Positions 20,372 to 31,600 of a DNA stretch of 64,000 nucleotides are shown one piece after another (the first letter of the stretch is position 1; each line of letters begins with the position of its first letter). Source of the DNA: Platynereis dumerilii (lineage: Eukaryota > Annelida > Polychaeta > Phyllodocida > Nereididae). Made by a program: the position numbers and the translations under genes. The notes under the pieces were generated by a model. The model was not told where the DNA came from. It saw only the letters and a program-made list of their open reading frames with translations, and searched no databases. Location: NCBI GenBank assembly GCA_026936325.1, contig JAPTHN010000100.1, positions 1,124,011 to 1,188,010 on the forward strand, in the 5' to 3' direction.

Positions 20372-23300
20372 GTAATATGTTAATTGAATGGATTTAATTG
20401 ATGTTTGTATAATGCCGTATACATAACGTTGGAGTTTTGGAAATGGCTAGTGTTTCAATTGATTCTGACATCATTATGTTATGCGAATGATTCTTTAATG
20501 CATATATTTTGATGCATAAATACATGGAGTTGGGGCAGACCAGATGATAAACAGATAGTTGCTAGTTGGGGAGGGGGGTGAGGGGCTAGGGCTGCACGAT
20601 TAATCGCAAATTTATCGTTATCGCGATATCAAGCAGGGCGATAATTTTATCGCACAAAGAGGCGATAAATAAATTAAAAAAATTTCCTGTATTTTTGCCC
20701 AAAAATGGGAATTAATTCTCACCAAATTCAAACTTTTTACTACTGTTTGTGAGTTTACGGGTAAATCTCTTGCTTGTGAACTTATCGCACAATTTATCGA
20801 CATCGCGATATGAGACATAGTTATCGCATATCAAATCTCAGCCTATTATCGTGCAGCCCTATGAGGGGCTATAAAGACAAACTTCTATTTTGTGCGCTTA
20901 TTGATGGAAAACTTTCATCGCAATTTTAACATTACGGTGTCCCAGCTACAAGTCGAAACAAACTTTTAAAAAAGTTCATGTGCATGCTGAACAAATGTGT
21001 TCCAGTTTGTACGACACTGAAGTATGATTTCAGTGTATATTACAGTGTTTTGTATGAATACTTTTCAGGCCGGTTTGTTTGTTTGTTTGGGTTTTACGCC
21101 TCTGCAGCACCTTAGTGGGCTATATCGAGGCAGGCGATCGCCGTATGATGATGAGATGAGAAGACTGTGAGTCTGGCACATACCCTATTAATTCAGGGAT
21201 GCCCAGGGTCTTTCAGTTGCCCCAGCATAGAACACTGGATACAACCCGCCTCCATTTAATGTCCCATGGGCTCGGACTAAAGTGAATTCCTGGGTTTCAG
21301 GCCGGTACATGGTATTATAGACTATTCGCAGCCTCATAATGTACAACAGAATCAGTTACACTATGTCACATGTATGTAATTTTCAATGCTATAGTAACTG
21401 CACTTAACCTATATATCTATAGGGGACCATAACACTGTTCAAGTGCACCTAACTCCACCAAAATATCGACATTTTCTAGTACTCCATGTTTGTATTGTAT
21501 TACAGTAAAACTTTTCAATCAATAAATGCAATACATCTCAAAAGCTTATTGTATAGTACTACCAAAATTCAGAAGTCCCATATAATCTTAAAATAGAGCT
21601 GTACAGTTCTATGACCTGGGCAGCCAATCGACAATTTAAGAAGGGTACATGTTTCGACCCTTTCCTGTTATTTCATCTATTAACCCTTCTTTTATTACAA
21701 GTCCGACTCCGGCAGGGGCGTTAGGGTGCATCGTCTGCCCCTATACCTTCAGAATTTAGTGCACTTTAGCTGTATTGTTCCTTTATCATGTTTATGTAAT
21801 AAAAGAAACCCTGCAAAATTTTAGGAAACAATTCCAATGTCTAAGGGTGGCACAATAACCTTAAAATTTGAGCATTAGGTGTTATTTTGCCGCTTCGCGG
21901 TTGTTAATAATATTTTCAGTTTTTATTTCGTTGACTTATAAATGGTGTAGTTAGATTTCTTAGAAAATGAGCTTTAATTTGAATACCAACATCAATGGTT
22001 TCGACTCAGGAGAAGTTGTGTTTGCATGGTGATATTTTCTTTTTGAATAAGTGAAATGTGATAAATCGAAAAAACAATGTTAATATGACTTTCTGAACTG
22101 ATAGAAGTTTCTAAACTGAGGAAGTGATCCACCACATCCCCTGATAAAACTTTGATAGAATTACAATGTAGTCCAAAGAAAAAGGCATGGTAGAACGACA
22201 TTGCATTGAAGTAATTTATTTCACACATTTACATGTACTAATGCAAATTTGTACATTTGGATTTTGTTAAATAAATATCTGAAAAATAAGTTGAAATTCC
22301 TACTTTCTTCACCAAAGTGTGCCTTGTACTTAATTCCAATGAAGGTGTGAGAGTCGTACAAAAGTTCATCTTTTAAGCAGTTTATTTCAAACATTTTGTC
22401 ACCATAGTCTAAAAGTTTTATTTTTCTGAAGTTTCTCTAAGTGAAATATTGTCAGAAATATAGCTTTCTACCATTCAAATTAAAGCTTTTTTTTTCTGAG
22501 AACAATGGTATATGAATTCAATTCCTATACCAAACAACAAGCTAGATATTTATAACCGCGATTATGTAAAACATCACTTTCTGTCATTTTTGGAACAAAC
22601 TTTAATGCAAATGTGCAACCCTAAGGCCACAAGCGATCTTACTGAAATTTTGCAGAGTATCTTTCTCCAGGCAATGGAACAATATGGGAGAAGTGCAAAT
22701 GAATATGAGAATTTTATCATTTTTGGGGGCAGATGATGCACCCTAAGGGGCGTATCCATAGAAATGGCCTGGGGGGGGTATAACATGCAGTGAATATGAT
22801 GCCCCCCCCCCCCTAAATACGCCACTCAAGACCAACTATCCACACCTAAGTGCTAGTACTAAATTTTCACATAAGTTTGAATAACAAAATAATTAAATGT
22901 GACCCTTTTCTTTCTTCCAGTCAGGAGCGGTTGCTCAATGCTTCCAATGAGGACTTTGAAAATACCGAAGGATCAACACACTCAAATGGTGATAACAGAC
23001 TCATCATAAACAGTATTGTTGAAGATGAAACAGACGATCCAACTCGTACGAGACAACCGAAAACTTGCGGCGAACGATTTAAAACTATTGTCACAGTCGA
23101 GCCAGTCTTGTTTCTGTACTTTTTGGCATTCATTCCGACTATCCCCTTGACACAGCAGTATGTACATCAGTATTTTAGCCAGGAGTATAACTTAACGGGC
23201 CCGCAAAGTCATCATAATGCTTGCTCTACGAATGCTTCACACGATCCAGTCGAAGAAAAGGTGCAACAAGAGACCTCCCAATATATGATGTACCTTAACA

Positions 23301-26300
23301 TAGCAAACTTCCTTCCTTCTGTGTTTACATTATTATTCGTTGGAGCATACACGGACAAAGCCGGCAGAAAGACAGTCTTACTAATGCCTATGGTCGCTGG
23401 CATATTGAAAAGTTTAGTGTTTGTCATCGTCATACAATTACAATTGAGCGTTCATTATCTGCTTATCGGTAACATCATCGATGGCCTCTCTGGAGGAGCT
23501 ACGACAGTAGTAACGGCATGTTTTGCTTACGTGGCGGACATAACGTCAGAGAGACAACGATCGATACGCATCTTCGCTCTAGAGTTAGGAATCAGTTTCG
23601 GTATCGCTCTGTCTCAGATTTACACGGGATACATGATTGAATCTTTGGGTTATGTCTATCCCTTTCTGCTAACAGAATTCATTTATGCCATTGACATGTT
23701 TTTCATCATCATTTACATCAAAGATTCCATATCGCCAGACTTAAACGCCAAATTCATCGACCTAGATCACTTGAAGAGGACTATAGGGCTATTTGTCAAA
23801 GATACAACTTTAAAAAGACGATGGAAACTACAATTATTGATCACTATAGTCTTACTGAATTACATGGTCGACATAGGAAGTGGTGACGTCTACACGATTT
23901 ACACTCTAGCTCCGCCATTTTGTTTTAGTCCTATATTAGTGGGATATTTCAGTGCTGCTCAATATTGTTTGAGAGTTATAGGAAGTATGGTTTTCCTGAA
24001 AATATTCCAAAATTTCCTAAGTGACGTTGTTATGATGATGTTCGGATCGACTTCAGGGATTGCCGCACAAGCAGTAATGGCTATAGCGATGACAAAGGTC
24101 CTCATATTCATTTGTAAGTTTGACTTGAGATTATATAATTATTTAATCCACATTGTGGTTTAAGGAGTGCCGCCTACAAGAACTTTTCATTGTCTGATAT
24201 GCAATGTGAAGTGGCGACAAGCTTGGACCACAAGCTGTATGCCGAAAAAAGGCAATATAATTTTGTTGAAAAATAAATAAAATAAATTGTTTTGCAGAAA
24301 ATGTGAAAAGCAAGTTTTACCAAGTAGAAACAAAGTTGCTTTTCACATTTTCTGTTTTTAATCGAATATAAGTTTCTGTAGAACTTCATGACCAAGATTG
24401 ATATGGAAGACCTTAATTACGACTACAAGAGATATATGATTGCAATAATATGTTTTTATCGATAAGAGTCGTTTTAAAATCTATTAAACTGTCAGTTTCT
24501 GCTTCTTTTACAGCTCCTGTTGTTGGAATACTGACATCTTTGGTTGTGCCTCTTGTAAGATCTGTTTGCTCCAAGTTAGTTTCACCAGATGAACAGGGTA
24601 AGATAAAGATATTTATATATTTTTTATTTTTAAATACATTTCTTCTTACACTTAATAATGTTAGTTGAAAAATTAGACTATACTAGCATAACACCCGTGA
24701 AGACATGTGAGGGGAGGTGCACAATGTGGAGTTTTCTAAAGACCTAGTTAGATATTTTAAGAAAGCAGCACTTGAAATGTCTATAACTGTAATTTGCAAC
24801 ATGAAACCCGGCTAAGTACATAGCATAGAAAAGTTGCTTGCAAGTTTTCATGACTGGACAATCAGTAGTTTGGTAGGACTAGCATAAGTGGTACGTGAAT
24901 TAATAGTATGATTATTTACATGTATCTATCTATAGCTTCAAGTTTACATATGCCATGATTAATTAAAGAATTTGAAAAATAAAGACGCAGAATTTTTTTT
25001 CGCACTTCCAGAAAACCTGGTAATTTTGTGACAATGATCTTGTATTGTATCTTATCGGTTGTATCAATCTTTCTTCAATATTAGTAAATGGTCAATTGGT
25101 TATTTCTTCTTCTAGGTGCGGTATCTGCAAGCATATCTCTTGCGCAACAGACTGCCTTTCTGCTGGGCTCCTTGGTCTTCAACACAGTATACACTCAGAC
25201 TGTCTCTATCTACCGAGGAATTGTGTTTATTGTGACGGGGTCTGTCTACGGGATCAGTCTGCTGTTAATGATGTGAGTATCTTACAAGTTTTGTGGGGAG
25301 GGTTAGATCAGTGATAACATGCTAGGTCCAGGGTTCGCACCCAGCTCTTGCCGGTTCACCTGAGCCACCTGGGCCACCTGGGTCACCTGGGCCTATGTTT
25401 GATGGGAGTTTCAGTCACACTTCACCTCATTGCTGTTTCCTGTACTCCTCCCATTCTAATTAGCCAAGTGCATAAATACAGGACGTAAAGCCCCAATCAT
25501 CCTTTCATTCATTCCTAAATAGCCCAATTTGCTGCTGATGTGGGACGAAAACACAAACTAGCTCACTCACTGTCCCTACCCCAAGCCCTAGGCTTCGAAT
25601 CCTTGGATTCTTGTCTCAAATTGTGATATTTCAAAGGCAATAGATGTTCCAGGTGTTAGACATCTTGGTCTAAATTGACAATTTGACACTTTTTTAAAAT
25701 AATCTGTATTGAAATGATGAGTCATATCATTTATAATATGATATTGGATAAGCCTTATCCAATATCATAATGATATGACTCATCATTTCAATACAGATTC
25801 AAGTAATTTTTCAACCATATTTCATTAGATGTCGACTTTGAACTCATTTTGGTGCAGCAGGTCACATCTTTATTGAGTAATTTTCTTTTCAATGAAAAAT
25901 TAAATTGTAAGGCCTAAAGAGTGTTCTAGATGACATACATCTCTATCTGTAAAGACAAAGTTTAATAACTCCACTATTTATTTTTAAAAATTGAACAACT
26001 ATTGTTCAACAATACATTTGAACTTGGTGGCCTTTGGGTCTGATAATTAGTCCATTAAAAGTTCAATATTTTAGAAATATTGGATTAATGATACTAGGAC
26101 CAAACTAGATTTGATATGAATCGAAGTCATTACTTAGAGAATGCAACTGAGTAGAAGTAGTTTCCCATAATGTCGCTTTTTGTTGTTCTGTACTTTAACC
26201 ATATGAAAAATTTTACTTTTATCATTTGTTTTTGTTGAATATGTAATATTGATTGCGACAAATCTTGAAAGTTAAGCTCCTCGGTGCAAATATATCAATT

Positions 26301-27470
26301 AATCTGGTAATTTTGTACAATATCACATGACTTGTGAACATTGACAAGTGAAAAGACAATGATAAAGAAAATAAAGTACATCTTTTCTGGTATGTACACA
26401 GTATATACATATATTAGACTCACTATGGAAAAGGGCCTTGTTAATCAACTTTTTGTTCAAATATTTGTTGTTGTTCTATTAAGATTAAGAACATTCCGTT
26501 TTTGTCTTTTTTATTTCTGGAATTTTTATAAACTTTGTTTTTGTCCCCAGTTTTCTAGAACACAATGTACTGTTTTACAGTGAGGCAGACAAAATATCTT
26601 GAGTAAAAATTAACTGGGTTGTTATGTGTGAGTTAGATGCCTCATGAGTTCAAAAAGGCAGCAGAGACTTTGTTCTTATACTGGACTGAGAAAAAAGATC
26701 CCTCACATGGAGTAAATATGTGGCATGTTGAGGACTCCTGCATTCTGTCCCATCTCATCAACTAACACCTGTGTATGCCCAGAACTGGGCTCAGAGGGCT
26801 GCACGTACCATTTCTATGTTACAGTCAGGGTGCCCACTCCTCCTATATTTCCTATAATTCCTATATTTTTTAAGGCCTCCTATAATTTCCTATATTTTTG
26901 GAAAAATTCCTATAAATTCCTATATTTTTCAAGTTTTCAAGATATTTCGCGCGTATATGCACGTTTTTGTCCGCGGTAAAAAGCTTAAGAGTCTTTTCCC
27001 CACAGATATATGAATTTTTAGACGCGTTTTTGTCCGCGACATGAAGTTTGCGGCTTATGATGGAAGCAATCCTGTGATTTGCCGATAGTTTCGCTGTCAA
27101 ATATTTACTAAATTGTCTCATTAAAATAGGCGAAAACCTCCTATATTTTCCTATATTTTACGGTGAAAAATTCCTATATTCCTATAATATTTTGTGCGAT
27201 GTTCGGTGGGCAACCTGGTTACTGTATATATGTATCGATATCTGTCTACCTATCCATCTGTCTGTCAATCTATCTAACTGTCTGTCTGTCTATCTATCTT
27301 TCACAAACTCATAAATTTATCTGGTCTCACTGAGCTAAGACAAAATGGCAGTGTTTTTAAATAAAACTAATTTTGTCACTTCAAAATCATTTAATGATTT
27401 TTAAACATTGTCTATTGATTCTTTTTCCAGATTTCTCTTTATTCGAGATCGTCGTATGAACAGCACTTGA
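20349..27470 (+). CDS. SLC46A: SLC46-family (proton-coupled folate transporter-like) MFS transporter, five exons
   Basis: A membrane transporter of the SLC46 family, whose known members carry folates or related solutes across plasma or lysosomal membranes; the substrate here is unknown. Exons 20349-20371, 22921-24113, 24514-24597, 25116-25272 and 27431-27470 total 1497 bases, exactly 499 codons, giving 498 residues (family usual ~450-480). Evidence: MFS motif A as GAYTDKAGRK (residues ~149-158), about 11-12 hydrophobic helices from residue ~68, N-glycosylation sequons NLT and NAS in the first loop, and KLVSPDEQG as in SLC46 relatives. The first exon (MTMRAAE plus two bases) is inferred from phase and an upstream in-frame TAA; later exons are firm. 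Introns hold several MITEs and SINEs. Confidence 0.88.
20587..20861. mobile_element. hAT-type MITE, 275 bp, in SLC46 intron 1
   Basis: Ends TAGGGCTGCACGAT and ATCGTGCAGCCCTA with a perfect 8-bp duplication TGAGGGGC (20579-20586 and 20862-20869). Subterminal TATCGCGATA-type palindromes occur on both sides. No coding capacity. Confidence 0.9.
21072..21308 (-). mobile_element. SINE (group C)
   Basis: On the minus strand it ends CACTAAGGTGCTGCAGAGG, then CGTAAAACCC, then a (CAAA)n tail, seen on the plus strand as GTTTGTTTGTTTG at 21072. The same tail occurs as a fragment at 48606-48655. The body shares TTCTATGCTGGGGCAACTG with relatives. Confidence 0.65.
21722..22745. mobile_element. Foldback hAT-type element, 1024 bp, in SLC46 intron 1
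   Basis: Ends TAGGGTGCATCGTCTGCCCC and GGGGGCAGATGATGCACCCTA. A perfect 8-bp duplication AGGGGCGT flanks it (21714-21721 and 22746-22753). The internal stretch AATACCAACATCAATGGT is shared with the element at 3680-4916, linking the two. A 74-codon frame near the right end has no recognisable domain. Confidence 0.9.
22754..22835. mobile_element. Remnant of an older hAT-like MITE split by the element at 21722
   Basis: If the 1024-bp element and one target copy are ignored, CAGGGGCGTATCCA (left part at 21713-21721) stands ~85 bp before CTAAATACGCCACT. These look like the worn inverted ends of another hAT MITE with a C-rich interior. Confidence 0.45.
22921..24113 (+). CDS. SLC46A: SLC46 exon 2
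   Basis: Acceptor TTTCTTCCAG, donor ATTT|GTAAGT. It encodes residues 8-406 (1 + 397 codons + 1), including the cytosolic N-terminus, helices 1 to about 9 and motif A. Confidence 0.92.
24295..24354. repeat. Hairpin in SLC46 intron 2
   Basis: CAGAAAATGTGAAAAGCAA pairs with TTGCTTTTCACATTTTCTG across a ~22-base loop. This is a perfect 19-bp stem. Confidence 0.85.
24514..24597 (+). CDS. SLC46A: SLC46 exon 3
   Basis: 84 bp, acceptor TTCTTTTACAG, donor CAGG|GTAAGA. Text PVVGILTSLVVPLVRSVCSK followed by LVSPDEQ corresponds to the conserved loop after helix 10 of SLC46 proteins. Confidence 0.9.
25116..25272 (+). CDS. SLC46A: SLC46 exon 4
   Basis: 157 bp, acceptor TTCTTCTAG, donor ATGAT|GTGAGT. It encodes the last two helices (AVSASISLAQQTAFLLGSL and GIVFIVTGSVYGISLLLM). 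Confidence 0.9.
25298..25515 (+). mobile_element. SINE (group A) in SLC46 intron 4
   Basis: Head TTAGATCAGTGATAACATGC, B-box-like CAGGGTTCGCACCC, four GCCACCTGG-like short repeats, and the tail GCATAAATACAGGACGTAAA followed by GCCCC. Confidence 0.65.
25701..25799. repeat. 99-bp near-perfect palindrome in SLC46 intron 4
   Basis: AATCTGTATTGAAATGATGA starts the left arm and its reverse complement ends the right arm. The stem is ~45 bp, broken by one ~6-base bulge, with almost no loop (GATAAGCCTTATC at the centre). It could be a tiny foldback element or a structured intron RNA. Confidence 0.85.
26690..26817 (+). mobile_element. SINE (group B) 3' fragment
   Basis: AAAAGATCCCTCACATGGAG, CATGTTGAGGACTCC and AGAACTGGGCTCAGAGGG follow in the same order as at 63340-63445. 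Confidence 0.65.
26826..27217. mobile_element. hAT-type MITE, 392 bp, in SLC46 intron 4
   Basis: Ends CAGGGTGCCCACTC and GGTGGGCAACCTG, flanked by GTTACAGT and GTTACTGT (7 of 8 identical). Subterminal repeats of TCCTATATTT line both sides. CGCGTTTTTGTCCGCG and a close variant occur twice in the middle. Confidence 0.8.
27224..27302. repeat. (TCTGTCTATC)n microsatellite
   Basis: Degenerate CTATCTGTCTG units directly after the MITE. Confidence 0.75.
27431..27470 (+). CDS. SLC46A: SLC46 exon 5 and stop
   Basis: Acceptor CTTTTTCCAG. One base completes Ile, then FLFIRDRRMNST and TGA. It is a short polar cytosolic tail. Confidence 0.8.
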
Positions 27471-28615
27471 AGAATCAAAAAGGGGGATTTGAAGCAGAAT
27501 TTTTCCACTCATTGATTTGACTTACAATTGAATATTATCTTACCATAATCATATTTGCAATTATACATTGCTTTTTCTTGCTTAAATTTAATAGCTGTGA
27601 TTATCATGCTAAGCATTCAAAGGATATATATTCTCACAAGTCTGTGATAATTGTATAAAATTTGAGAAAATACTGTGAAATATTGTCAAAAGCAATGTCT
27701 CAATTTTAAGTCTGAAATGTCATTTGTATTTTCATAATTCAATATTCACCAATTTATCCTTGTGTTACAATTGACTAATGTCGAGCACTTACAGAATTGG
27801 ACTGAAATATTCCTTGTGAGGTCATATGCCTATTCATGCCGTTATTCCCTCTGACTCATAAGCAATTTGTGAGGTCATATCCTATACTTTTAAATGCTAT
27901 CAAAACAATTCACCAACTGAGTATCAATCAGATCATAAGTTACTCAATGGCAAATTGGCAGTTCATTTCAATGCAATGGATAGGGCCAATAATTATTGTG
28001 AGGTCATTGATGTCCACTAGCAGCTGAATGTAAGTGCTATTCATTCGTGGACTGTAAGGGACTAAGGGATGCAAGTTTACGGAGTGCTCATGCTGTCTGA
28101 TCGAATCTATGCAAAATGTGGTTATAGAAAGATATGCTCATAATTATTGTGTTCATTGTGTCATAATGAATCTAAATACATTGTTTTACTAGTATGATCA
28201 ATGTCTCTATTTACTTTTCACATTTTTGTAAAATCTTGTGTTGATTTTAACTATGAAAGTACCAGTCCAACTTTGATGGTTACATCATTCAACTGGTGAT
28301 TAAATTGTATTCCATAAGTTACCTTACATGCAAGCTGGGCTTCGAAGTTATGAAGTCGATCAGTGTTTTAATTAACAGTATTTAAATTGACTGATGTATA
28401 TTTATGTAAATTTATGTATGGCACCAATCAATCTTTCTGTTGTTTTATGATTTTACATTTTATGTATAGCCAAAAAGCATTTAAAACTTCATTTACATTG
28501 TTTGTTGAAACCTAAGGAATCTTTTGTTAGATTGTTTTGTGAGAATTCTCCGTTTGTTATTTTAATGACCTTGTTTTGTTTGTCCTTGATTATTAGTGAA
28601 ACTTTCTCAAATGAG

Positions 28616-28621
28616 AATAAA
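28616..28621 (+). terminator. SLC46 polyadenylation signal (candidate)
   Basis: AATAAA about 1.15 kb after the stop. I noticed no earlier canonical hexamer in the 3' flank. Confidence 0.45.
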
Positions 28622-28639
28622 TTCTAAAATGTGATATAT

Positions 28640-31600
28640 TCACTTACCAGGGTAGAAATTAAAATTAAAGAGATTGTTTAACTTTATCACATTTTTGTGC
28701 GTTGTTGATTCACTGAAGGTTAAAAAGCTGACGAGTAGTCTTCCGAACTCTTGGTTAAAAATTTGCAATAGAAAATTAAGTCAACGGTATATTTGGAAAC
28801 TTGTGATGTCTGATGGTTAAGACTTCTGCAATAGAAATTATTGATTTTCACTTTTGCCATATTTTCAGGCTTTCCAGCCAAAACTTCCGACTAATAGGAA
28901 TCATATAGGAGTTTTCGATCAATTATAGGATATTCATCGATGTTCAGTGCATAATCGGAAATATGAGGTCTGGGAGGCCTGTATTATTTGCACAAAGTAG
29001 CAAACATTTCATTTGCAAGAAAATGTCCTGGGCTGAGATCACCATGGTTATAGTCAAAACTGTCTGGGGGAGACACCTGGCTGTTTTCGATAACTTCTCA
29101 ATGGACAGAGTGTCAGTGAGAGCCAGGTTTTGCTTAAATTTGGTCTGTATCCAGTTGGTTAGCTTTGCAGCTTGCGCACATTTTTCAAATAAATTGGCTC
29201 AATTTAATTAAACAATCAATTTGCCAGATTTAACCTTATTAGCGGGAAGTCTTCCACAAGACTTCCGAAAGAGGGAAGGCAGGACTGACTGACTGGGCAT
29301 TCATGATTCACCTCAATCCACACTGCATTGTAATTGATTTGAAAGGATGGATCTCAATTGAATAAGACGTTAATCAGCAAATGAGTCCACCAAAAGGTAC
29401 TCCCAGTTACCAAATGGCCAGTCTTATCAATGACTCTTTAACAAGTCACTCAAATGACCTTTCAAGTTAGAGTACTCCCAATGTCATATAAATTTAGAAC
29501 CGAAGAACTGCAGAAGTGGCATTACAAATATATGTGACCATTCATATGATTCATCAATGCCTTAACCATTTAGACAACCGTAGTGATTAAAACTTCAAAA
29601 GGGTGAAGTACTAATCGCAATCCACTTAAAATATTGTTCGCCACACCATGCGGATAGTAAACCTCAAACATCCAACAGACGAATAAGTCAAGTGTAGGAA
29701 ATTCAAAGATTCCATGAAAATCTATGTGCACACATTCTCCTGTCATTCACCTGGACTGAGTTCCAGAGACTTTTGCCATGATTTTGGACTCCAGAAATCA
29801 CCCCCGCTTCAGACCACTTCAAATTCACTTCTCAAAACCAATCATCGACCAAGCAAACCAATCATCGACCAAGCCAATCATCAAGTCAAGACAAAGAAAT
29901 TCAGGGATTTGATAATTTAATATTTATTTCACAAACCAAGTCTCTTACCCCACAACAGTTAACTGCTGAAACAGCTAGAACATGCAGGCTCAGCAAAAAG
30001 ACAAAACGGGATTCACCAAAAATGCATCTCAAATCAAGATACTAAGCACACAAGTCTTCATATTTAAGTCACAATATTTTCCGTTTTACATTACGGACCA
30101 ATGGTACAATATGACAATCGTAGCCATTTTACATTTTTCGTAAGCCTTGAAAAACAGTAAATATACATTGTATGTCTCTTAATATAGGACAATACTTTAG
30201 TTTTAAAATTTTAATATAATCATAATTGAAAGACTCGTTACTAATCAGTACCTCATAGTAATTAGTATAACTAATTAGTGGTTATTAATGACTAATTAGA
30301 CTAGGCCTAATTGCGGCTAATCTTTTTCTGGATTTTTTCGACTTTGATCGATATATAGACAAAATAAATTATAGACTATTCTAGTTTTTTTCCCATCAGA
30401 TATATATAAGATAATTTATATATAAGTTTTTCTGACGTTTTATCACATTTGTTAATTTGTTCTAGGCTACTGTCTACTGCAGGCAAGGTTTGAAAGAGTG
30501 ACTTCAGAATAAAATGTATAAATTTTTTACATACTCGGCCAAATTTATGAGATCATGCCTAAAACGTAACATATACGACATTTCAGAACGTAATCTTAAT
30601 TTAACAATTTGCGATGGAAAATAACACTTTTATTCCGAGGTCAGTCTTCCCTTTACATGACACGTTCAACTTCATGACATAATTTTTCTGACGCTGTTCA
30701 GAATTCTGAAGGATATGCATTCGTTTTCAACTCAAAATAAATCTTAAATCCTTGATCTTGAATACGTAATTCAGAAGAGAATCAAACAAATATTTCTTAA
30801 CAAGATACCTGACGTCAAAGTTACAATTCATTCCTTGCGAAGATTGTGCTAGACACAATATTTAATTGAATTACGTAACATTATTTTGGATCATTTTGCG
30901 TAGTGAAAGATCAATGTCAAATTCTTTGTCTAATGAAATTCGTTAGGATACTAAGCAACAGATATCATATCTTGTACATAATTCCTTTTATACATTCTCA
31001 AAGTACAGATACATTTCTCCGTCAAATTTCTGAACAGCGTCGCAATAACCAATACCACTTTCATGATACAACGACCTTGATTGTAAATTATTTCAATATC
31101 ACCAGGCAAGATTACATTGAAGCATTTAGATTAAATTCTGAGCAAGTTTTATGCATGTGTATCAATTTGTATTAAAAGAATGCCATTTTAAGATTTATAA
31201 CAATTTAGAATATCAAGATTTCTTCATTGAATTTGCTGTATAATCAATTAACCATTCAATTGAAATGTGCAAAATACCAAGTCAAAGCTCTCTGTTACCA
31301 CCTTGTCATTACATTGTTTTTCTGATACATAATCTCTCCACAAATTTTGAATATAATTTTATAACAAGTCTATAAAAGAGTCCAACTCAGTGAGTTTTTT
31401 GGTTAGGCCTAAACAGGAGTTACAGGACTAATTATTCATTTTTATATGAACTTGAATTAGAAATATATTGGATTTCAACTTCATGTATTTAAAATGTCTA
31501 ATTCTTTCTCTATATACATGAAACATTAAATGGTAAGAATAGGATGAACCCATTGTGTTAAGCTAACACGATATTTTAAGAAATTTCTGTCATAACAGCC

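Noticed and set aside
22512-22736. 74-codon frame before SLC46 exon 2, considered as an upstream exon
   Set aside because: It lies fully within the inserted hAT element between its target duplications.
30903-31175. 90-codon plus-strand frame in the AT-rich region
   Set aside because: No domain, low complexity, no splice or promoter context.
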